DNA from: Algoriphagus sp. CAU 1675
GTDB taxonomy: Bacteria; Bacteroidota; Bacteroidia; Cytophagales; Cyclobacteriaceae
Assembly: GCF_029222925.1 (NCBI RefSeq)
Contig: NZ_JARHUI010000005.1
Span: 62,001-126,000, forward strand
Reading direction: 5' to 3'
DNA: 64,000 bases
Shown: positions 11,096 to 21,478 of the stretch, piece by piece
Position numbering within the stretch: the first letter of the stretch is position 1
How the letters are laid out: every line of letters starts with the position of its first letter
Made by a program: the position numbers and the translations under genes
The notes under the pieces: model-generated
What the model was told of the DNA's origin: nothing
Database searches by the model: none
Seen by the model: the letters and a program-made list of their open reading frames with translations, nothing else

Positions 11096-12412
11096 TTAAG
11101 CTACCTGGTAATTAGAAGTATTCTTCATATTACCGCTTTTCATCATTCCTTCGTAATGTCTCATCAACAGATAACTTTCGATTTGTCTCAAAGTATCCAT
11201 GATCACACCTACCATAATCAAAAGTGAAGTACCTCCGTAAAACTGGGCGAACTCTCCACCTACCCCTGCGATGATGGCCAAAGCTGGCAAAATTGCAACA
11301 GCAGCCAACAACACGGAACCTGGCAAGGTAATTTTGGAAATGATACTGTCGATGAACTCACTGGTAGGAGCTCCTGGCTTGATGCCTGGAACAAAACCAC
11401 CATTACGCTTCATGTCCTCTGCAATCTGCTCTGGGTTAACAGTAATAGCAGTGTAGAAGAAAGTAAAGATAATGATCAAAGCAGCAAATAACAGATTGTA
11501 CTGCCAAGATGTGAAGTCTGAGAATGTAGTCCCGATATAGTTGGCTATATCACTTTCACCAGCCCAAATCTGAGCAATCAAAGCAGGAACGAACATCAAA
11601 GACTGGGCAAAGATGATCGGCATAACACCAGAAGCATTCACTTTGATTGGAATGTACTGACGCTGTCCACCGTACACCTTACCACCTACAACTTGTTTAG
11701 CATATTGTACAGGGATTCTTCTCGTTGCTTCAGTCAAAGCTATGACACCAACAACCACGAAGAACAATACCACAGCTTCGATGATCAGAAGCAAAAGACC
11801 AGAAGATCCTTTTTCCAATGTTTCTGCGATGATAGCACCTGGGAAGCGGGAGATAATCCCAATCATGATCAACATGGAGATACCGTTACCGATACCCTTT
11901 TCGGTAATTTTCTCACCCAACCACATACAAAACATGGTACCGGCAGAAAGCAAAACCAAAGAGCTGAACATGAAAAGGGAGGTACTTACCATTACTGCTC
12001 CGGTCGGAAGGATCGTGGCAGTCACGTATCCAATACCTTGAGCAACAGTAATTGCAATGGTCAATACCCGAGTAATCTGGTTGATTCTTTTTCGACCAGA
12101 CTCCCCTTCCTTTTGCATTTTTTGGAAGTAGGGTACTCCGACAGTCAACAACTGCAACACGATAGATGCAGATATGTAAGGCATAATGCCTAGACCAAAG
12201 ATGGAAGCATTACTGAATGCTCCACCAAGGAAAGTGTCTATCAGACCGAAGATTCCTTCTTGTGGCCCGCCTAATTTAGAAGGATCCACGCCGGGAAGTA
12301 CGATGAAAGAACCTAATCTGAAAATGATCAGAAAACCGATCGTATTCAGGATTCTTACTCTAAGGTCTTCGATAGAGAAAATATTCTTAACTGTCGAAAT
12401 AAACTTTTTCAT
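11096..12412 (-). CDS. secY: Preprotein translocase subunit SecY
   Basis: Central pore of the Sec translocon in the inner membrane. The 438 residues carry ten hydrophobic spans. Family signatures are visible: the plug-region GGAFSNASIFGLGIMPYISASI and the cytoplasmic loop NRGFxPG equivalent (MKRNGGFVPGIKPG). It sits after rplO in the spc cluster as in most bacteria; its partner secE is upstream at 36401. Confidence 0.97.
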   Translation of the reverse strand: MKKFISTVKNIFSIEDLRVRILNTIGFLIIFRLGSFIVLPGVDPSKLGGPQEGIFGLIDTFLGGAFSNASIFGLGIMPYISASIVLQLLTVGVPYFQKMQKEGESGRKRINQITRVLTIAITVAQGIGYVTATILPTGAVMVSTSLFMFSSLVLLSAGTMFCMWLGEKITEKGIGNGISMLIMIGIISRFPGAIIAETLEKGSSGLLLLIIEAVVLFFVVVGVIALTEATRRIPVQYAKQVVGGKVYGGQRQYIPIKVNASGVMPIIFAQSLMFVPALIAQIWAGESDIANYIGTTFSDFTSWQYNLLFAALIIIFTFFYTAITVNPEQIAEDMKRNGGFVPGIKPGAPTSEFIDSIISKITLPGSVLLAAVAILPALAIIAGVGGEFAQFYGGTSLLIMVGVIMDTLRQIESYLLMRHYEGMMKSGNMKNTSNYQVA

Positions 12413-12416
12413 TTAA

Positions 12417-12863
12417 TTAAATCTTGTTTACAGATCCACCTGCTTTTTCAATCGCTGCAACTGCACTTGCAGAGAAGCCATGAGCAGATACCGTCAATTT
12501 GGAACTCAACTCACCTCCACCAAGAACTTTGACTTTATCGTTTTTGGAAGCAATACCATGAGAGATCATAGCTTCCATATCGATGGTATCAAGTTTGAAT
12601 TGCTCGGCAAGGCTTTGCAAGGTATCCAAATTTACTGGTTTGAACTCAACTCTGTTCAAGCTTTTGAAACCAAATTTTGGAACTCTTCTTTGAAGTGGCA
12701 TCTGACCACCTTCAAATCCAATCTTGGTTTTGTAACCGGATCTGGATTTAGCCCCTTTATGGCCTCTTGTAGAAGTACCACCTCTACCTGATCCTGTACC
12801 TCTACCGATACGCTTACGGTTTTTGGTCGATCCAGCGGCTGGTTGTAATGTATGTAGTTTCAT
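12417..12863 (-). CDS. rplO: 50S ribosomal protein L15
   Basis: Large-subunit assembly protein of 148 residues. The N-terminal part is a Gly/Arg/Lys-rich extension ([18 protein letters not shown]), followed by the globular domain with [15 protein letters not shown]. It lies 2 bases after rpmD and 4 bases before secY. Confidence 0.98.
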   Translation of the reverse strand: MKLHTLQPAAGSTKNRKRIGRGTGSGRGGTSTRGHKGAKSRSGYKTKIGFEGGQMPLQRRVPKFGFKSLNRVEFKPVNLDTLQSLAEQFKLDTIDMEAMISHGIASKNDKVKVLGGGELSSKLTVSAHGFSASAVAAIEKAGGSVNKI

Positions 12864-12865
12864 AA

Positions 12866-13045
12866 TTAAGCTTCCTCCACTTTTACAAGGTGATTTACTT
12901 TATTGACCATACCAGCAATCTGAGGAGTTTGTTCAACCACAACAGATTTGTTGATTTTACCAAGACCCAAGGCAACGATAGTTGCTTTTTGATCCTTTGG
13001 TCTGTCAATAATACTTTTCGTTTGCGTGATTTTGATCTTAGCCAT
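12866..13045 (-). CDS. rpmD: 50S ribosomal protein L30
   Basis: A 59-residue protein read between rpsE and rplO (ATG 13043-13045, TAA 12866-12868). It starts [20 protein letters not shown] and ends HLVKVEEA, with the L30 pattern [14 protein letters not shown] in the middle. Spacing to both neighbours is 2-5 bases. Confidence 0.97.
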   Translation of the reverse strand: MAKIKITQTKSIIDRPKDQKATIVALGLGKINKSVVVEQTPQIAGMVNKVNHLVKVEEA

Positions 13046-13050
13046 GATGA

Positions 13051-13569
13051 TTACCCATTAAAAACTTTAGCCATTTTCACTCCTCTTTGCTGAGATACAG
13101 CAATAGCATCTCTCAAGTGGATTAACGCATCAATGGTAGCTTTTACCACGTTGTGAGGGTTTGATGAACCTTTGGATTTTGCCAATACGTCAGTAACTCC
13201 GGCAGATTCCAAAACGGCACGCATCGCACCACCGGCGATTACACCGGTACCTGCAGCAGCTGGTTTGATCAATACAAGGCCACCACCAAATTTACCAATT
13301 TGCTCGTGAGGGATGGTCCCTTTGAGAACAGGCACTTTCACCAAGTTCTTTTTTGCGTCTTCGATACCCTTGGTAATAGCGTCAGTTACTTCATTGGCTT
13401 TACCCAATCCATAACCTACAACACCGTTACCGTCACCCACTACTACGATTGCAGAAAAAGAGAATCTTCTACCACCTTTTACCACTTTGGCTACTCGGTT
13501 GATAGCTACTACCTTTTCCTTAAGTTCTGTATCTGTAGCCCTGATAGGCTTTTTTCTTAGTTGAGACAT
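13051..13569 (-). CDS. rpsE: 30S ribosomal protein S5
   Basis: Decoding-fidelity protein. The 172 residues contain the double-stranded RNA-binding N-terminal domain ([18 protein letters not shown]) and the C-terminal S5 domain with the [20 protein letters not shown] segment. Position between rplR and rpmD is standard. Confidence 0.98.
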   Translation of the reverse strand: MSQLRKKPIRATDTELKEKVVAINRVAKVVKGGRRFSFSAIVVVGDGNGVVGYGLGKANEVTDAITKGIEDAKKNLVKVPVLKGTIPHEQIGKFGGGLVLIKPAAAGTGVIAGGAMRAVLESAGVTDVLAKSKGSSNPHNVVKATIDALIHLRDAIAVSQQRGVKMAKVFNG

Positions 13570-13575
13570 AACTGA

Positions 13576-13926
13576 TTAAAATTTAAGGCCTCCTTCTCTG
13601 GCTCCTTCAGCCAAAGCTTTCACATTACCGTGATACAAGTAGCCATTTCTGTCAAATACTACTTCACTTACACCATTGGCAGCAGCTCTTTCTGCGAGCT
13701 TCTTACCAACTTCCTTAGAAACAGAAACATTAACGTTCTCTTTTGCACCCAATTCCTTGGATGAAGCCTGGGCAAGTGTACGACCTTGAAGATCGTCAAT
13801 AAGCTGTGCATAGATGCCTGTATTACTTTTGAATACTGACAAACGTGGTCTGGAATCAGTACCAGAAATTTTCTTTCTGATACCCTGCTTGATTCTAAGT
13901 CTTCTGGAATTCTTATTAAATGCCAT
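13576..13926 (-). CDS. rplR: 50S ribosomal protein L18
   Basis: 5S rRNA-binding protein of 116 residues, with the basic N-terminus ([16 protein letters not shown]) and the C-terminal signature [23 protein letters not shown]. It is flanked by rplF and rpsE with 6-base gaps. Confidence 0.98.
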   Translation of the reverse strand: MAFNKNSRRLRIKQGIRKKISGTDSRPRLSVFKSNTGIYAQLIDDLQGRTLAQASSKELGAKENVNVSVSKEVGKKLAERAAANGVSEVVFDRNGYLYHGNVKALAEGAREGGLKF

Positions 13927-13932
13927 AACCTA

Positions 13933-14490
13933 TTATTTTTTACCGGCAGTTTTACCAGCCTTACGTCTAATTTGTTCTCCAACAAAGCGCACACCTTTAC
14001 CTTTGTAAGGTTCGATCTTACGAAGAGATCTGATTTTGGCAGCTACTTGTCCAATCAATTCCTTGTCGATTGCTTCCAAGGTGATGATTGGGTTTTTCCC
14101 TTTAGGGGTTTCTGTTTTCACAGAAATATTTTCTGGCAATGCAAAGAAAATACTGTGGGAATAACCAAGGCTCAATTCAAGAACCTGACCCTGGTTAGAA
14201 GCCTTATAACCTACACCCACAAGTTCCAAGTCTTTCTTATAACCTTCAGAAACTCCGACAACCATATTGTTGATCAAAGCTCTGTAAAGTCCGTGCATAG
14301 ACTTGTGTCTTTTGGAATCTGTAGGTCTAGAAAGAACAACTTCATTGCCCTCTACTTTAACCTCAATATCAGGATTCACATCCTGCTTGAGCGTGCCTTT
14401 TGGACCTTTAACAGTCACCTCTCCACGAGTGGCAACGTCTACAGTAACACCGCTAGGCAGATTTATTGGTTTTTTACCTATTCTAGACAT
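13933..14490 (-). CDS. rplF: 50S ribosomal protein L6
   Basis: Two-domain large-subunit protein near the GTPase centre. The 185 residues begin MSRIGKKPINLPSGV and end with the signature PYKGKGVRFVGEQIRRKAGK. It starts 9 bases after rpsH. Confidence 0.98.
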   Translation of the reverse strand: MSRIGKKPINLPSGVTVDVATRGEVTVKGPKGTLKQDVNPDIEVKVEGNEVVLSRPTDSKRHKSMHGLYRALINNMVVGVSEGYKKDLELVGVGYKASNQGQVLELSLGYSHSIFFALPENISVKTETPKGKNPIITLEAIDKELIGQVAAKIRSLRKIEPYKGKGVRFVGEQIRRKAGKTAGKK

Positions 14491-14499
14491 GATAGTAAA

Positions 14500-14895
14500 T
14501 TAATATACGTAGCAAAGTACTTCACCCCCTACACCTTCAGTACGGGCTTCTTTGTCAGTCATCACACCTTTGGAGGTGGAAACGATGGCGATACCAAGAC
14601 CGTTGATAACTCTTGGTAATTCGTCATGCTTCACATATTTTCTAAGACCTGGCGTACTAACTCGCTTCAAGTTTACGATCGCGTTTTGCTTGGTGCTAGG
14701 ATTGTACTTAAGGGCGATTTTGATCGTTCCCTGAGGTCCATTATCTTCAAACTTATAGTTCTGGATATATCCTTTGTCATGCAATACTTTAGTGATCTCC
14801 TTCTTGATGTTAGAAGCAGGTATCTCAACGATTCTGTGAGAAGCCTTGATGGCATTTCTCAATCTGGTCAGATAATCGGCTATTGGATCAGTCAT
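14500..14895 (-). CDS. rpsH: 30S ribosomal protein S8
   Basis: Primary 16S rRNA-binding protein; in E. coli it is the repressor of the spc operon. The 131 residues start [15 protein letters not shown] and end with [25 protein letters not shown] sequence. An 82-base gap with a promoter-like element separates it from rpsN upstream, the longest gap inside the spc cluster. Confidence 0.98.
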   Translation of the reverse strand: MTDPIADYLTRLRNAIKASHRIVEIPASNIKKEITKVLHDKGYIQNYKFEDNGPQGTIKIALKYNPSTKQNAIVNLKRVSTPGLRKYVKHDELPRVINGLGIAIVSTSKGVMTDKEARTEGVGGEVLCYVY

Positions 14896-14932
14896 GGTAT
14901 ATTTAGTCTAGCTCCGCCCCTTTTTGGGCGTG

Positions 14933-14940
14933 CAAAGTTA
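14933..14940 (-). promoter_or_regulatory. Candidate internal promoter before rpsH
   Basis: Minus-strand TAACTTTG, a perfect TAnnTTTG -7 box, in the 82-base rpsN-rpsH gap. At the -33 position only T-rich sequence (TTTT, no G) is found. The predicted transcript would begin at once with a CGCCC/GGGCG hairpin (14915-14930). It shares the TTTGC-N3-CC start region with the other ribosomal promoters in the window. Confidence 0.55.
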
Positions 14941-14977
14941 CGAATTGATTTTTTAAATAAAAACTACTGTCGTTATT

Positions 14978-15247
14978 TTACCAGCTGGACTTAGTTACTC
15001 CCGGAATCTTGCCTGCAGAGGCCATTTCACGGAAGGTTACCCTGTTGATACCAAACTTTCTCATGTAGCCTTTTGGTCTACCAGTCAGTTTACATCTGTT
15101 GTGAAGTCTGACCGGAGAAGCGTTTTTAGGCAGTTTGTCAAGTGCTTCATAATCACCAGCTGCTTTCAGCTCAGCTCTTTTCTTAGCATACTTGGCTACC
15201 AGACGCTCTCTTTTTCTCTCACGAGCTTTGATGGACTCTTTTGCCAT
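14978..15247 (-). CDS. rpsN: 30S ribosomal protein S14
   Basis: Head-assembly protein, 89 residues, the long zinc-free form (no CxxC pair). The signature [20 protein letters not shown] is present and the protein ends KSSW. It lies 2 bases after rplE. Confidence 0.98.
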   Translation of the reverse strand: MAKESIKARERKRERLVAKYAKKRAELKAAGDYEALDKLPKNASPVRLHNRCKLTGRPKGYMRKFGINRVTFREMASAGKIPGVTKSSW

Positions 15248-15249
15248 GA

Positions 15250-15810
15250 TTATTCTTGATTATTTTTATTAACGAATGGCATTCCGAAAGCCTTCAATAG
15301 CGCGAAGCTTTCTTCATCTGTATTAGCAGTAGTCACGAATGTGATATCCATACCGGAGATTCTGTTAACCTTCTCGATAGAGATTTCAGGGAATATGATC
15401 TGCTCAGTAACACCCAAAGTGTAGTTACCTCTACCGTCAAATCCTTTTTCGGAAATTCCTTTGAAGTCACGAACACGTGGAAGAGCCACGGTCATCAATC
15501 TGTCCAGGAATTCATACATTTTGGATCCTCTCAAAGTAACTTTAGCACCGATAGGCATTCCTTCTCTCAACTTAAAGTTAGATACAGAAGTCTTAGCCTT
15601 GGTAGCTACTGCTCTTTGGCCAGTGATCAAAGAAAGCTCTTCAACACCTTGGTCAACCAATTTCTTGTCAGCCACGGCGGCGCCGATACCTTTGTTCAAA
15701 ACAATTTTTGTCAACTTAGGCACCTGCATCACTGAAGAATACTGGAATTTTTCTTTCAAAGCTGGAACGATATCGTTCACATACTTTTCTTTTATTCTAG
15801 GATTAGCCAT
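15250..15810 (-). CDS. rplE: 50S ribosomal protein L5
   Basis: 5S rRNA-binding protein of 186 residues with the motifs [13 protein letters not shown] and [14 protein letters not shown]. Its start overlaps the rplX stop by 8 bases, suggesting translational coupling. Confidence 0.98.
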   Translation of the reverse strand: MANPRIKEKYVNDIVPALKEKFQYSSVMQVPKLTKIVLNKGIGAAVADKKLVDQGVEELSLITGQRAVATKAKTSVSNFKLREGMPIGAKVTLRGSKMYEFLDRLMTVALPRVRDFKGISEKGFDGRGNYTLGVTEQIIFPEISIEKVNRISGMDITFVTTANTDEESFALLKAFGMPFVNKNNQE

Positions 15811-16147
15811 TGATCACCTCCCCTGTTTTCTTAGAGTATCTTACTAGTTTACCGTTTTCGCCGATCTTGCGACCTGTTCTGGTAGTTTCGCCAGTTTTAG
15901 GATCTACAAGCATCAGGTTACTGATATGAACTGGAGCTTCTTTCTTTTCGATACCACCTTGAGGCTTGGCAGCGGTTGGTTTCACGTGCTTAGTCACGAT
16001 ATTAACTCCTTCTACAAAGGCTCTTCTCTTTGCGGTGTCTACAGAAAGAACTTTCCCTGTTTTTCCTTTGTCATCACCTGCGATCACCTTCACGGTGTCT
16101 CCGGTTTTGATGTGCAGCTTAGGCTGCTTGTTGAATTTTCTTTCCAT
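15803..16147 (-). CDS. rplX: 50S ribosomal protein L24
   Basis: Assembly-initiator protein of the large subunit, 114 residues, with the KOW motif near the N-terminus ([20 protein letters not shown]). It overlaps rplE by 8 bases and lies 2 bases after rplN. Confidence 0.98.
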   Translation of the reverse strand: MERKFNKQPKLHIKTGDTVKVIAGDDKGKTGKVLSVDTAKRRAFVEGVNIVTKHVKPTAAKPQGGIEKKEAPVHISNLMLVDPKTGETTRTGRKIGENGKLVRYSKKTGEVING

Positions 16148-16149
16148 GA

Positions 16150-16518
16150 TTACAATACTTCAGGGGCCAAGGAAACGATTTTCATAAACTGCTTCTCTCT
16201 CAGTTCTCTGGCAACTGGGCCAAAGATACGAGTGCCTCTAGGCTCATCGTTGTTGTTCAACAATACAGCAGCGTTGTCCTCAAATCGGATGTAAGAACCG
16301 TCTTTACGTCTTACTTCTTTTTTGGTACGTACAATTACCGCTCTGGAAACGGTACCTTTTTTCATGTTGCTGGAAGAGAGGGCTGACTTTACAGTCACGA
16401 CTACTTTATCACCGATAGAAGCATATCGCTTTTTAGTTCCACCCAATACGCGGATAACCAATACCTCTTTGGCACCGGAGTTGTCCGCAACGCTTAGTCT
16501 GGATTCTTGCTGTATCAT
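16150..16518 (-). CDS. rplN: 50S ribosomal protein L14
   Basis: Interface protein of 122 residues that contacts 16S rRNA. It begins [19 protein letters not shown] and ends with [12 protein letters not shown], as in the family. Two-base gaps on both sides (rpsQ, rplX). Confidence 0.98.
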   Translation of the reverse strand: MIQQESRLSVADNSGAKEVLVIRVLGGTKKRYASIGDKVVVTVKSALSSSNMKKGTVSRAVIVRTKKEVRRKDGSYIRFEDNAAVLLNNNDEPRGTRIFGPVARELREKQFMKIVSLAPEVL

Positions 16519-16520
16519 GA

Positions 16521-16784
16521 TTACTTAGCCCTTTCAATAATTTCAACTACTCTCCAACGTTTGTTCTTACTCAGCGGACGAGTTTCACTGATTTTAACGA
16601 TGTCACCTGGGTTACACTCGTTCTTCTCGTCATGAGCCATAAATTTGGTTGTCTTGGCAACGAACTTACCGTAAATACCGTGTTTCACTTTACGTTCCAC
16701 GGCTACAGTAATGGATTTATCCATTTTGTTGCTTACGACTTTACCAATTCTTTCTTTTCGAAGATTTCTTTCGATCGTAGCCAT
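16521..16784 (-). CDS. rpsQ: 30S ribosomal protein S17
   Basis: Primary 16S rRNA-binding protein with an OB fold, 87 residues. The pattern [20 protein letters not shown] and the signature [18 protein letters not shown] are clear. Confidence 0.98.
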   Translation of the reverse strand: MATIERNLRKERIGKVVSNKMDKSITVAVERKVKHGIYGKFVAKTTKFMAHDEKNECNPGDIVKISETRPLSKNKRWRVVEIIERAK

Positions 16785-16802
16785 TTTCTTTTCTGTTAGC
16801 TC

Positions 16803-16985
16803 TTATTTGGAAGCCAATGCAGTCTTCAATCTTGCGATCAGACGCTTGGTCTCGCGGATTCTGTTAGGATTCTCAATAGGAGAAATTGAGTGAGCAAACT
16901 GCAATTTGCTCAGATTCGTTTTCTCAGCGCTGATTCTCTCAGCGATTTCACTTGCGGAAAGTGATTGGATCTCTGTATTTTTCAT
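16803..16985 (-). CDS. rpmC: 50S ribosomal protein L29
   Basis: Small two-helix protein at the peptide exit (docking site for trigger factor and SRP), 60 residues. The N-terminal helix is LSASEIAERISAEKTNLSKL and the C-terminal one holds the RETKRLIARLKTAL motif. It is 17 bases before rpsQ. Confidence 0.96.
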   Translation of the reverse strand: MKNTEIQSLSASEIAERISAEKTNLSKLQFAHSISPIENPNRIRETKRLIARLKTALASK

Positions 16986-16994
16986 AGTTCCTAA

Positions 16995-17414
16995 TTATTC
17001 TGCGTAGTCTCTACGAACAGTAAACTTAGTGCTCACTGGAAGTTTCTGTTGAGCCAATCTCAAGGCTTCCTTAGCAGTTTCCAAAGGCACACCAGTAGCT
17101 TCGAAGAGGATGGTTCCTGGCTTGATCACTGCCACCCAATATTCAGGAGCACCTTTACCTTTACCCATACGTACCTCTGCAGGCTTTTTAGTGATCGGCT
17201 TGTCAGGGAAAATTCTGATCCAAACCTGACCTTCTCTTTTCATTGCTCTGGTCATCGCGATACGAGCTGCCTCGATCTGACGAGAGGTGATCCATCCTGC
17301 TTCAAGGGACTTGATGCCAAAGTTGCCAAAAGCGAGCGTATGCCCTCTTTGAGCTAGGCCTTTGACACGGCCCTTATGCATTTTCCTATATTTAGTTCTT
17401 TTCGGCTGTAACAT
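16995..17414 (-). CDS. rplP: 50S ribosomal protein L16
   Basis: Large-subunit protein near the A site, 139 residues. It starts [16 protein letters not shown] and includes the signature [19 protein letters not shown]. It lies 26 bases after rpsC and 9 bases before rpmC. Confidence 0.98.
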   Translation of the reverse strand: MLQPKRTKYRKMHKGRVKGLAQRGHTLAFGNFGIKSLEAGWITSRQIEAARIAMTRAMKREGQVWIRIFPDKPITKKPAEVRMGKGKGAPEYWVAVIKPGTILFEATGVPLETAKEALRLAQQKLPVSTKFTVRRDYAE

Positions 17415-17440
17415 GAGTTCTCACTTACTAAAGGTGAAAA

Positions 17441-18172
17441 TTAGTTATTTCTTTTTCTACGTCTTGGACCTCCGTCTCTCTTAGGACCTGCATTTCTTGG
17501 GCCTTTAGGCTCATTTGCAGCTCCCTGATTTGGAGACAAGTCTCTCTTACCGTACACTTCACCCTTGAAGATCCATACTTTGATACCAATGATACCATAG
17601 ACGGTCAAAGCTTCAGAGATTGCATAATCAATGTCAGCTCTAAGAGTGTGAAGAGGAATACGTCCCTCTTTGTACATTTCAGATCGGGCCATTTCGGCTC
17701 CACCAAGACGACCAGAAAGTTTAACTTTGATTCCTTCTGCTCCCACTCTCATGGATGCTGCAATGGCTTGTTTCATTGCTCTTCTGAAGGAAATTCTGGC
17801 TTGAAGCTGTTGAGCAATGGACTCACCAACCAATTTAGCGTCCAATTCAGGTCTTTTGATCTCGAAGATGTTGATCTGAATGTCCTTGTTAGTAAGTTTT
17901 TTAAGCTCTTCTTTCAGCTTGTCTACTTCGGCTCCACCTTTACCAATAACTACACCTGGACGGGCAGTATGAATGGTAAGCGTGATTCTCTTAAGCGTAC
18001 GCTCAATGATCACCTTAGCAATCCCACCCTTAGGAATTCTGGCAAGGACGTACTTACGGATTTGCTGATCTTCGTATAGTTTTTCGGCGAAGTCTTTCCC
18101 ACCATACCAGTTGGAATCCCAGCCTTTGACTACACCAAGTCTAAATCCTATTGGGTTAATCTTTTGTCCCAT
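17441..18172 (-). CDS. rpsC: 30S ribosomal protein S3
   Basis: Head protein at the mRNA entry site with helicase activity. The 243-residue protein holds an N-terminal KH domain ([18 protein letters not shown] near residue 75), the C-terminal S3 domain ([19 protein letters not shown]), and a basic Pro/Arg/Gly-rich tail (about 205-243) ending RRRKRNN. Confidence 0.98.
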   Translation of the reverse strand: MGQKINPIGFRLGVVKGWDSNWYGGKDFAEKLYEDQQIRKYVLARIPKGGIAKVIIERTLKRITLTIHTARPGVVIGKGGAEVDKLKEELKKLTNKDIQINIFEIKRPELDAKLVGESIAQQLQARISFRRAMKQAIAASMRVGAEGIKVKLSGRLGGAEMARSEMYKEGRIPLHTLRADIDYAISEALTVYGIIGIKVWIFKGEVYGKRDLSPNQGAANEPKGPRNAGPKRDGGPRRRKRNN

Positions 18173-18181
18173 AGTCTGTTC

Positions 18182-18574
18182 TTAATTTGCCTTTTCGTTT
18201 GTTTCTACTACATCAGCGGTAACTTCCTGGCCATTGAATGCATCAACAACTAGAGTTACATGATTTGATCTCTTGCGGATTCTGTGGCCTCTTCCCTGAG
18301 GAGCTGGTCTCAATCTCTTAAGAGATCTACCTTCGTCAACCATGATGGTTTTGATGAAAAGGTCAGCTTCTTCAAGTCTAGCATCTGGGTTTTTTGCCTG
18401 CCAGTTAGCTACAGCTGAAAGGAGAAGTTTCTCCAATTTCATTGCGCCATGGTTAGGTGTAAACTTCAATATGCTCAGAGCCAATCCCACTCTTTTGCCT
18501 CTGACTAAGTCAGCTACAAGACGCATTTTGCGTGGAGAGGTAGGAACGTTATTTAATCTTGCTACTGCTTCCAT
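18182..18574 (-). CDS. rplV: 50S ribosomal protein L22
   Basis: Lines the peptide exit tunnel. The 130 residues include [19 protein letters not shown] and the signature [20 protein letters not shown], whose hairpin reaches into the tunnel. Two bases after rpsS. Confidence 0.98.
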   Translation of the reverse strand: MEAVARLNNVPTSPRKMRLVADLVRGKRVGLALSILKFTPNHGAMKLEKLLLSAVANWQAKNPDARLEEADLFIKTIMVDEGRSLKRLRPAPQGRGHRIRKRSNHVTLVVDAFNGQEVTADVVETNEKAN

Positions 18575-18576
18575 GA

Positions 18577-18855
18577 TTATCTCTTTCCTTTATCTTTTTT
18601 GGCAATGTGGCCTCTGAAATTTCTGGTAGGAGCAAATTCACCTAGCTTGTGACCTACCATGTTGTCTGTTACAAATACCGGAATGAATTTATTACCGTTA
18701 TGCACAGCGAAGGTATGTCCTACGAAATCTGGAGAAATCATGGATCTTCTTGACCAAGTCTTGATGACGGATTTCTTGCCGGACTCGTTCATAGCATCCA
18801 CTTTCTTTACCAAGTGATGCTCGATATAAGGACCTTTTTTTAATGAACGTGCCAT
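18577..18855 (-). CDS. rpsS: 30S ribosomal protein S19
   Basis: Head protein near the A site, 92 residues, beginning [19 protein letters not shown] and holding [27 protein letters not shown] in parts. Two bases after rplB. Confidence 0.98.
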   Translation of the reverse strand: MARSLKKGPYIEHHLVKKVDAMNESGKKSVIKTWSRRSMISPDFVGHTFAVHNGNKFIPVFVTDNMVGHKLGEFAPTRNFRGHIAKKDKGKR

Positions 18856-18857
18856 AA

Positions 18858-19682
18858 TTATTTAGATCTTTTGCTAACGATGAACTTGTTTGAATACTTC
18901 TTAGGTGCTCTGGTTTTCTTACCCTTGGACAGTAGACCCTTTCTGGATCTTGGATGTCCACCGGAAGATCTACCTTCACCACCACCCATTGGGTGATCTA
19001 CTGGGTTCATAGCCACACCTCTTGTACGAGGTCTAACTCCCAACCATCTCTTACGGCCGGCTTTACCCAATACTACGTTCATGTGGTCTGAATTGGAAAC
19101 AGTACCAACTGTAGCCATACAAACACCCAAAACAAGTCTCATTTCACCAGATGGAAGTTTTACGGTCACGTACTTACCCTCACGGGCAACGATCTGCGCA
19201 TAACCACCGGCACTTCTTACCATTGCAGCACCTTTTCCAGGCTTCAATTCCACACAGTGTACGATAGTACCCATAGGGATATTAGCCAAGTGCATTGCGT
19301 TGCCCACTTCTGGAGCAACTTGCTCACCGGAAATCACTGTTTGTCCTACTTGCAAACCTTCCGGAGCGATAATGTAGGCCTTAGCACCATCTGCATAATA
19401 AAGTAGGGCAAGACGGGCTGTTCTGTTCGGATCGTATTCGATAGCCTTTACGGTAGCTGGTACGCCAAACTTGTTTCTTTTGAAGTCTACAATTCTTAGT
19501 CTTCTCTTATGACCACCACCAATGTAACGGGCAGTCATTTTGCCTTCATTATTTCTACCACCTGATTTCTTTACAGGAGCAAGAAGGGACTTTTCTGGCT
19601 TTGACTTAGTAATCTCGTCAAAAGCAGGGGCCACTCTGAATCTTGTTCCTGGAGTAACAGGCTTCAACTTTTTAATTGCCAT
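18858..19682 (-). CDS. rplB: 50S ribosomal protein L2
   Basis: Essential for subunit association and peptidyl transfer. The 274 residues start [15 protein letters not shown] and carry the C-terminal signature [20 protein letters not shown], including the conserved His of the peptidyl-transferase region. It follows rplW by 13 bases. Confidence 0.98.
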   Translation of the reverse strand: MAIKKLKPVTPGTRFRVAPAFDEITKSKPEKSLLAPVKKSGGRNNEGKMTARYIGGGHKRRLRIVDFKRNKFGVPATVKAIEYDPNRTARLALLYYADGAKAYIIAPEGLQVGQTVISGEQVAPEVGNAMHLANIPMGTIVHCVELKPGKGAAMVRSAGGYAQIVAREGKYVTVKLPSGEMRLVLGVCMATVGTVSNSDHMNVVLGKAGRKRWLGVRPRTRGVAMNPVDHPMGGGEGRSSGGHPRSRKGLLSKGKKTRAPKKYSNKFIVSKRSK

Positions 19683-19695
19683 GATATTGATTCAA

Positions 19696-19983
19696 TTAAA
19701 TTTCTCCGTAAAAATCAATTACCTCTCCATCAGCCACTTGTACAATTGCCTTCTTGAAGGAATTGGTAAAGCCTGATACGATTTTTGTCTTGGTGTATCT
19801 TGTCTTATGCTTCGCAGCATATCTCATGGTTCTGATAGATACCACTTTCACACCATACGTTTTTTCTACAGCATTTTTGATTTCCGGCTTCTTCGCAGTT
19901 TTCTCTACGATGAATCCATAAACGCCTTTCTCGTTCATTGCGGAAACCTTTTCTGTAATCAAAGGCTGCTTTAGAATATCCAT
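19696..19983 (-). CDS. rplW: 50S ribosomal protein L23
   Basis: Exit-tunnel protein that docks trigger factor and SRP, 95 residues. N-terminal ILKQPLITEKVSAMNEKGVYGF and the RTMRYAAKHKTRYTKT loop mark the family. Four bases after rplD. Confidence 0.97.
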   Translation of the reverse strand: MDILKQPLITEKVSAMNEKGVYGFIVEKTAKKPEIKNAVEKTYGVKVVSIRTMRYAAKHKTRYTKTKIVSGFTNSFKKAIVQVADGEVIDFYGEI

Positions 19984-19987
19984 TGTC

Positions 19988-20617
19988 TTATTTCGATAAA
20001 ATGGTTTCCAACTTACTTACAGACCCTTCGCACAACACAAGGTGATCTGCATTCAGGAGTTGGTAAGTATTTACATCATTGACAGTTACAACTTTCGCTT
20101 TAGGAAGGTTTCTGCTGGATAGGTAAACGTTCTTGTTGTCTTCAGGGAGAACCAAAAGCGTCTTTTTATCGGATAGCGCCAATCCATTGAGCAAAGCCAG
20201 ATAAGTTTTAGTCTTAGGAGCATCGAAGTTTAGGTTCTCCAATACAGACAGACTATTGTCTTTCACTTTGTAAGAAAGTGCAGACTTTCTGGCTAGTTGT
20301 TTTACTTTTTTATTCAATTTGAAGGAATAGTTTCTTGGTCTTGGACCAAATACTCTACCTCCACCTCTGAAAAGCGGGGACTTCAAAGATCCAGCACGTG
20401 CACCACCGGTACCCTTTTGCTTCTTGATCTTTTTAGTAGAACCAGCTACTTCATTTCTTTCTTTAGACTTATGAGTTCCCTGTCTTTGGTTAGCCAGGTA
20501 CTGCTTCACATCCAGATAGATAGCATGATCGTTGGGCTCGATTGCGAAAATCTCGTCCGACAGATTTACTTTTCTTCCGGTATCTTCTCCTTTTTGATTA
20601 ATTACTGCTAATTCCAT
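19988..20617 (-). CDS. rplD: 50S ribosomal protein L4
   Basis: Large-subunit protein with an arm in the exit tunnel, 209 residues. The arm is seen as [20 protein letters not shown] and the [15 protein letters not shown] segment follows. In E. coli L4 also represses the S10 operon through its leader; here that operon begins at rplC rather than rpsJ. Confidence 0.98.
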   Translation of the reverse strand: MELAVINQKGEDTGRKVNLSDEIFAIEPNDHAIYLDVKQYLANQRQGTHKSKERNEVAGSTKKIKKQKGTGGARAGSLKSPLFRGGGRVFGPRPRNYSFKLNKKVKQLARKSALSYKVKDNSLSVLENLNFDAPKTKTYLALLNGLALSDKKTLLVLPEDNKNVYLSSRNLPKAKVVTVNDVNTYQLLNADHLVLCEGSVSKLETILSK

Positions 20618-20620
20618 GGC

Positions 20621-21253
20621 TTACTTCTCTAGAATTACATAAGAATTTTTAGGACCAGGTACTGAACCGGATACCAAGAGGAGGTTTTGCTCAGGGTAAA
20701 TTTTCAATACTCTGAGGTTCAATACTTTCACTCTGTCCCCACCTGTTCTACCTGCCATTCTCATCCCTTTAAATACTCGGGATGGCCAAGAACAAGCACC
20801 AATGGAACCTGGATGTCTTTGTCTGTTGTGCTGACCGTGAGTTTGTCCACCCACACCACCAAAACCATGACGCTTCACTACACCTTGGAAGCCTTTACCT
20901 TTAGAAGTACCGATAGCATCGACGAAGTCACCTTCTACGAATACTTCCCCAGCCTTCACTGTAGCTCCTAGATCAACCTGGCCTTCAAATTCAACCCGGA
21001 AATCACGGAACTCAACAACTTTGTGCTTTGGAGTTGTGCCAGCTTTCTTGAAGTGGCCGATCAATGGCTTTGGAGTGTTTTTCTCCTTACGCTCACCGAA
21101 ACCCAACTGCACAGCGTTGTACCCGTCTGTTTCAACGTTTTTTACTTGCGTCACTACGCAAGGACCAGCTTCTATTAACGTGCATGCGACATTACGTCCA
21201 TCGGCACTGAAAATGCTAGTCATTCCTACTTTTTTACCTATTATACCAGACAT
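20621..21253 (-). CDS. rplC: 50S ribosomal protein L3
   Basis: One of the first proteins in 50S assembly, near the peptidyl-transferase centre. The 210 residues start [15 protein letters not shown] and include the central extension [20 protein letters not shown]. The Gln that PrmB methylates in E. coli (GSIGQ) is Ala here. It is the first gene of its transcription unit: a terminator and a new promoter lie between rpsJ and rplC. Confidence 0.98.
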   Translation of the reverse strand: MSGIIGKKVGMTSIFSADGRNVACTLIEAGPCVVTQVKNVETDGYNAVQLGFGERKEKNTPKPLIGHFKKAGTTPKHKVVEFRDFRVEFEGQVDLGATVKAGEVFVEGDFVDAIGTSKGKGFQGVVKRHGFGGVGGQTHGQHNRQRHPGSIGACSWPSRVFKGMRMAGRTGGDRVKVLNLRVLKIYPEQNLLLVSGSVPGPKNSYVILEK

Positions 21254-21280
21254 CTTTTATAAGATAATTTGATAATCCAC

Positions 21281-21296
21281 AAGCGATTAAGCGCTT
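21281..21296 (-). promoter_or_regulatory. Hairpin in the rplC leader
   Basis: In the roughly 60-base leader of the rplC unit, AAGCG and CGCTT can pair around a 6-base loop, 28 bases upstream of the ATG. A possible binding site for an autoregulating ribosomal protein, by analogy only. Confidence 0.35.
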
Positions 21297-21315
21297 GGGC
21301 CCTTTTTAAGGACTG

Positions 21316-21346
21316 CAAAGTTACTGAAATAAAATTCTGTAACAAA
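21316..21346 (-). promoter_or_regulatory. Bacteroidota promoter for the rplC (S10/spc) unit
   Basis: Minus strand TTTG (21343-21346), 19 bases, then TAACTTTG (21316-21323): an exact match to the Bacteroidota -33/-7 consensus with the usual spacer. The start would fall near 21310. It is placed after the rpsJ terminator and about 60 bases before the rplC ATG. Confidence 0.85.
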
Positions 21347-21448
21347 CGCCAACTCGTATATTTTCAAACAATTAGAAAATAATTCATTTGGTTTCTACCC
21401 GTAAATCAGCCTCTTTACCAAGGAACCATTGCCGGATTTAAAAAAAAC

Positions 21449-21478
21449 AAAAGACCTGCACCAAAATGCAGGTCTTTT
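21449..21478 (-). terminator. Terminator after rpsJ
   Basis: Perfect 12-base-pair stem AAAAGACCTGCA/TGCAGGTCTTTT with a 6-base loop, 21 bases after the rpsJ stop and followed on the minus strand by T-rich sequence. It closes the rpsL-rpsG-fusA-rpsJ unit. Confidence 0.92.
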
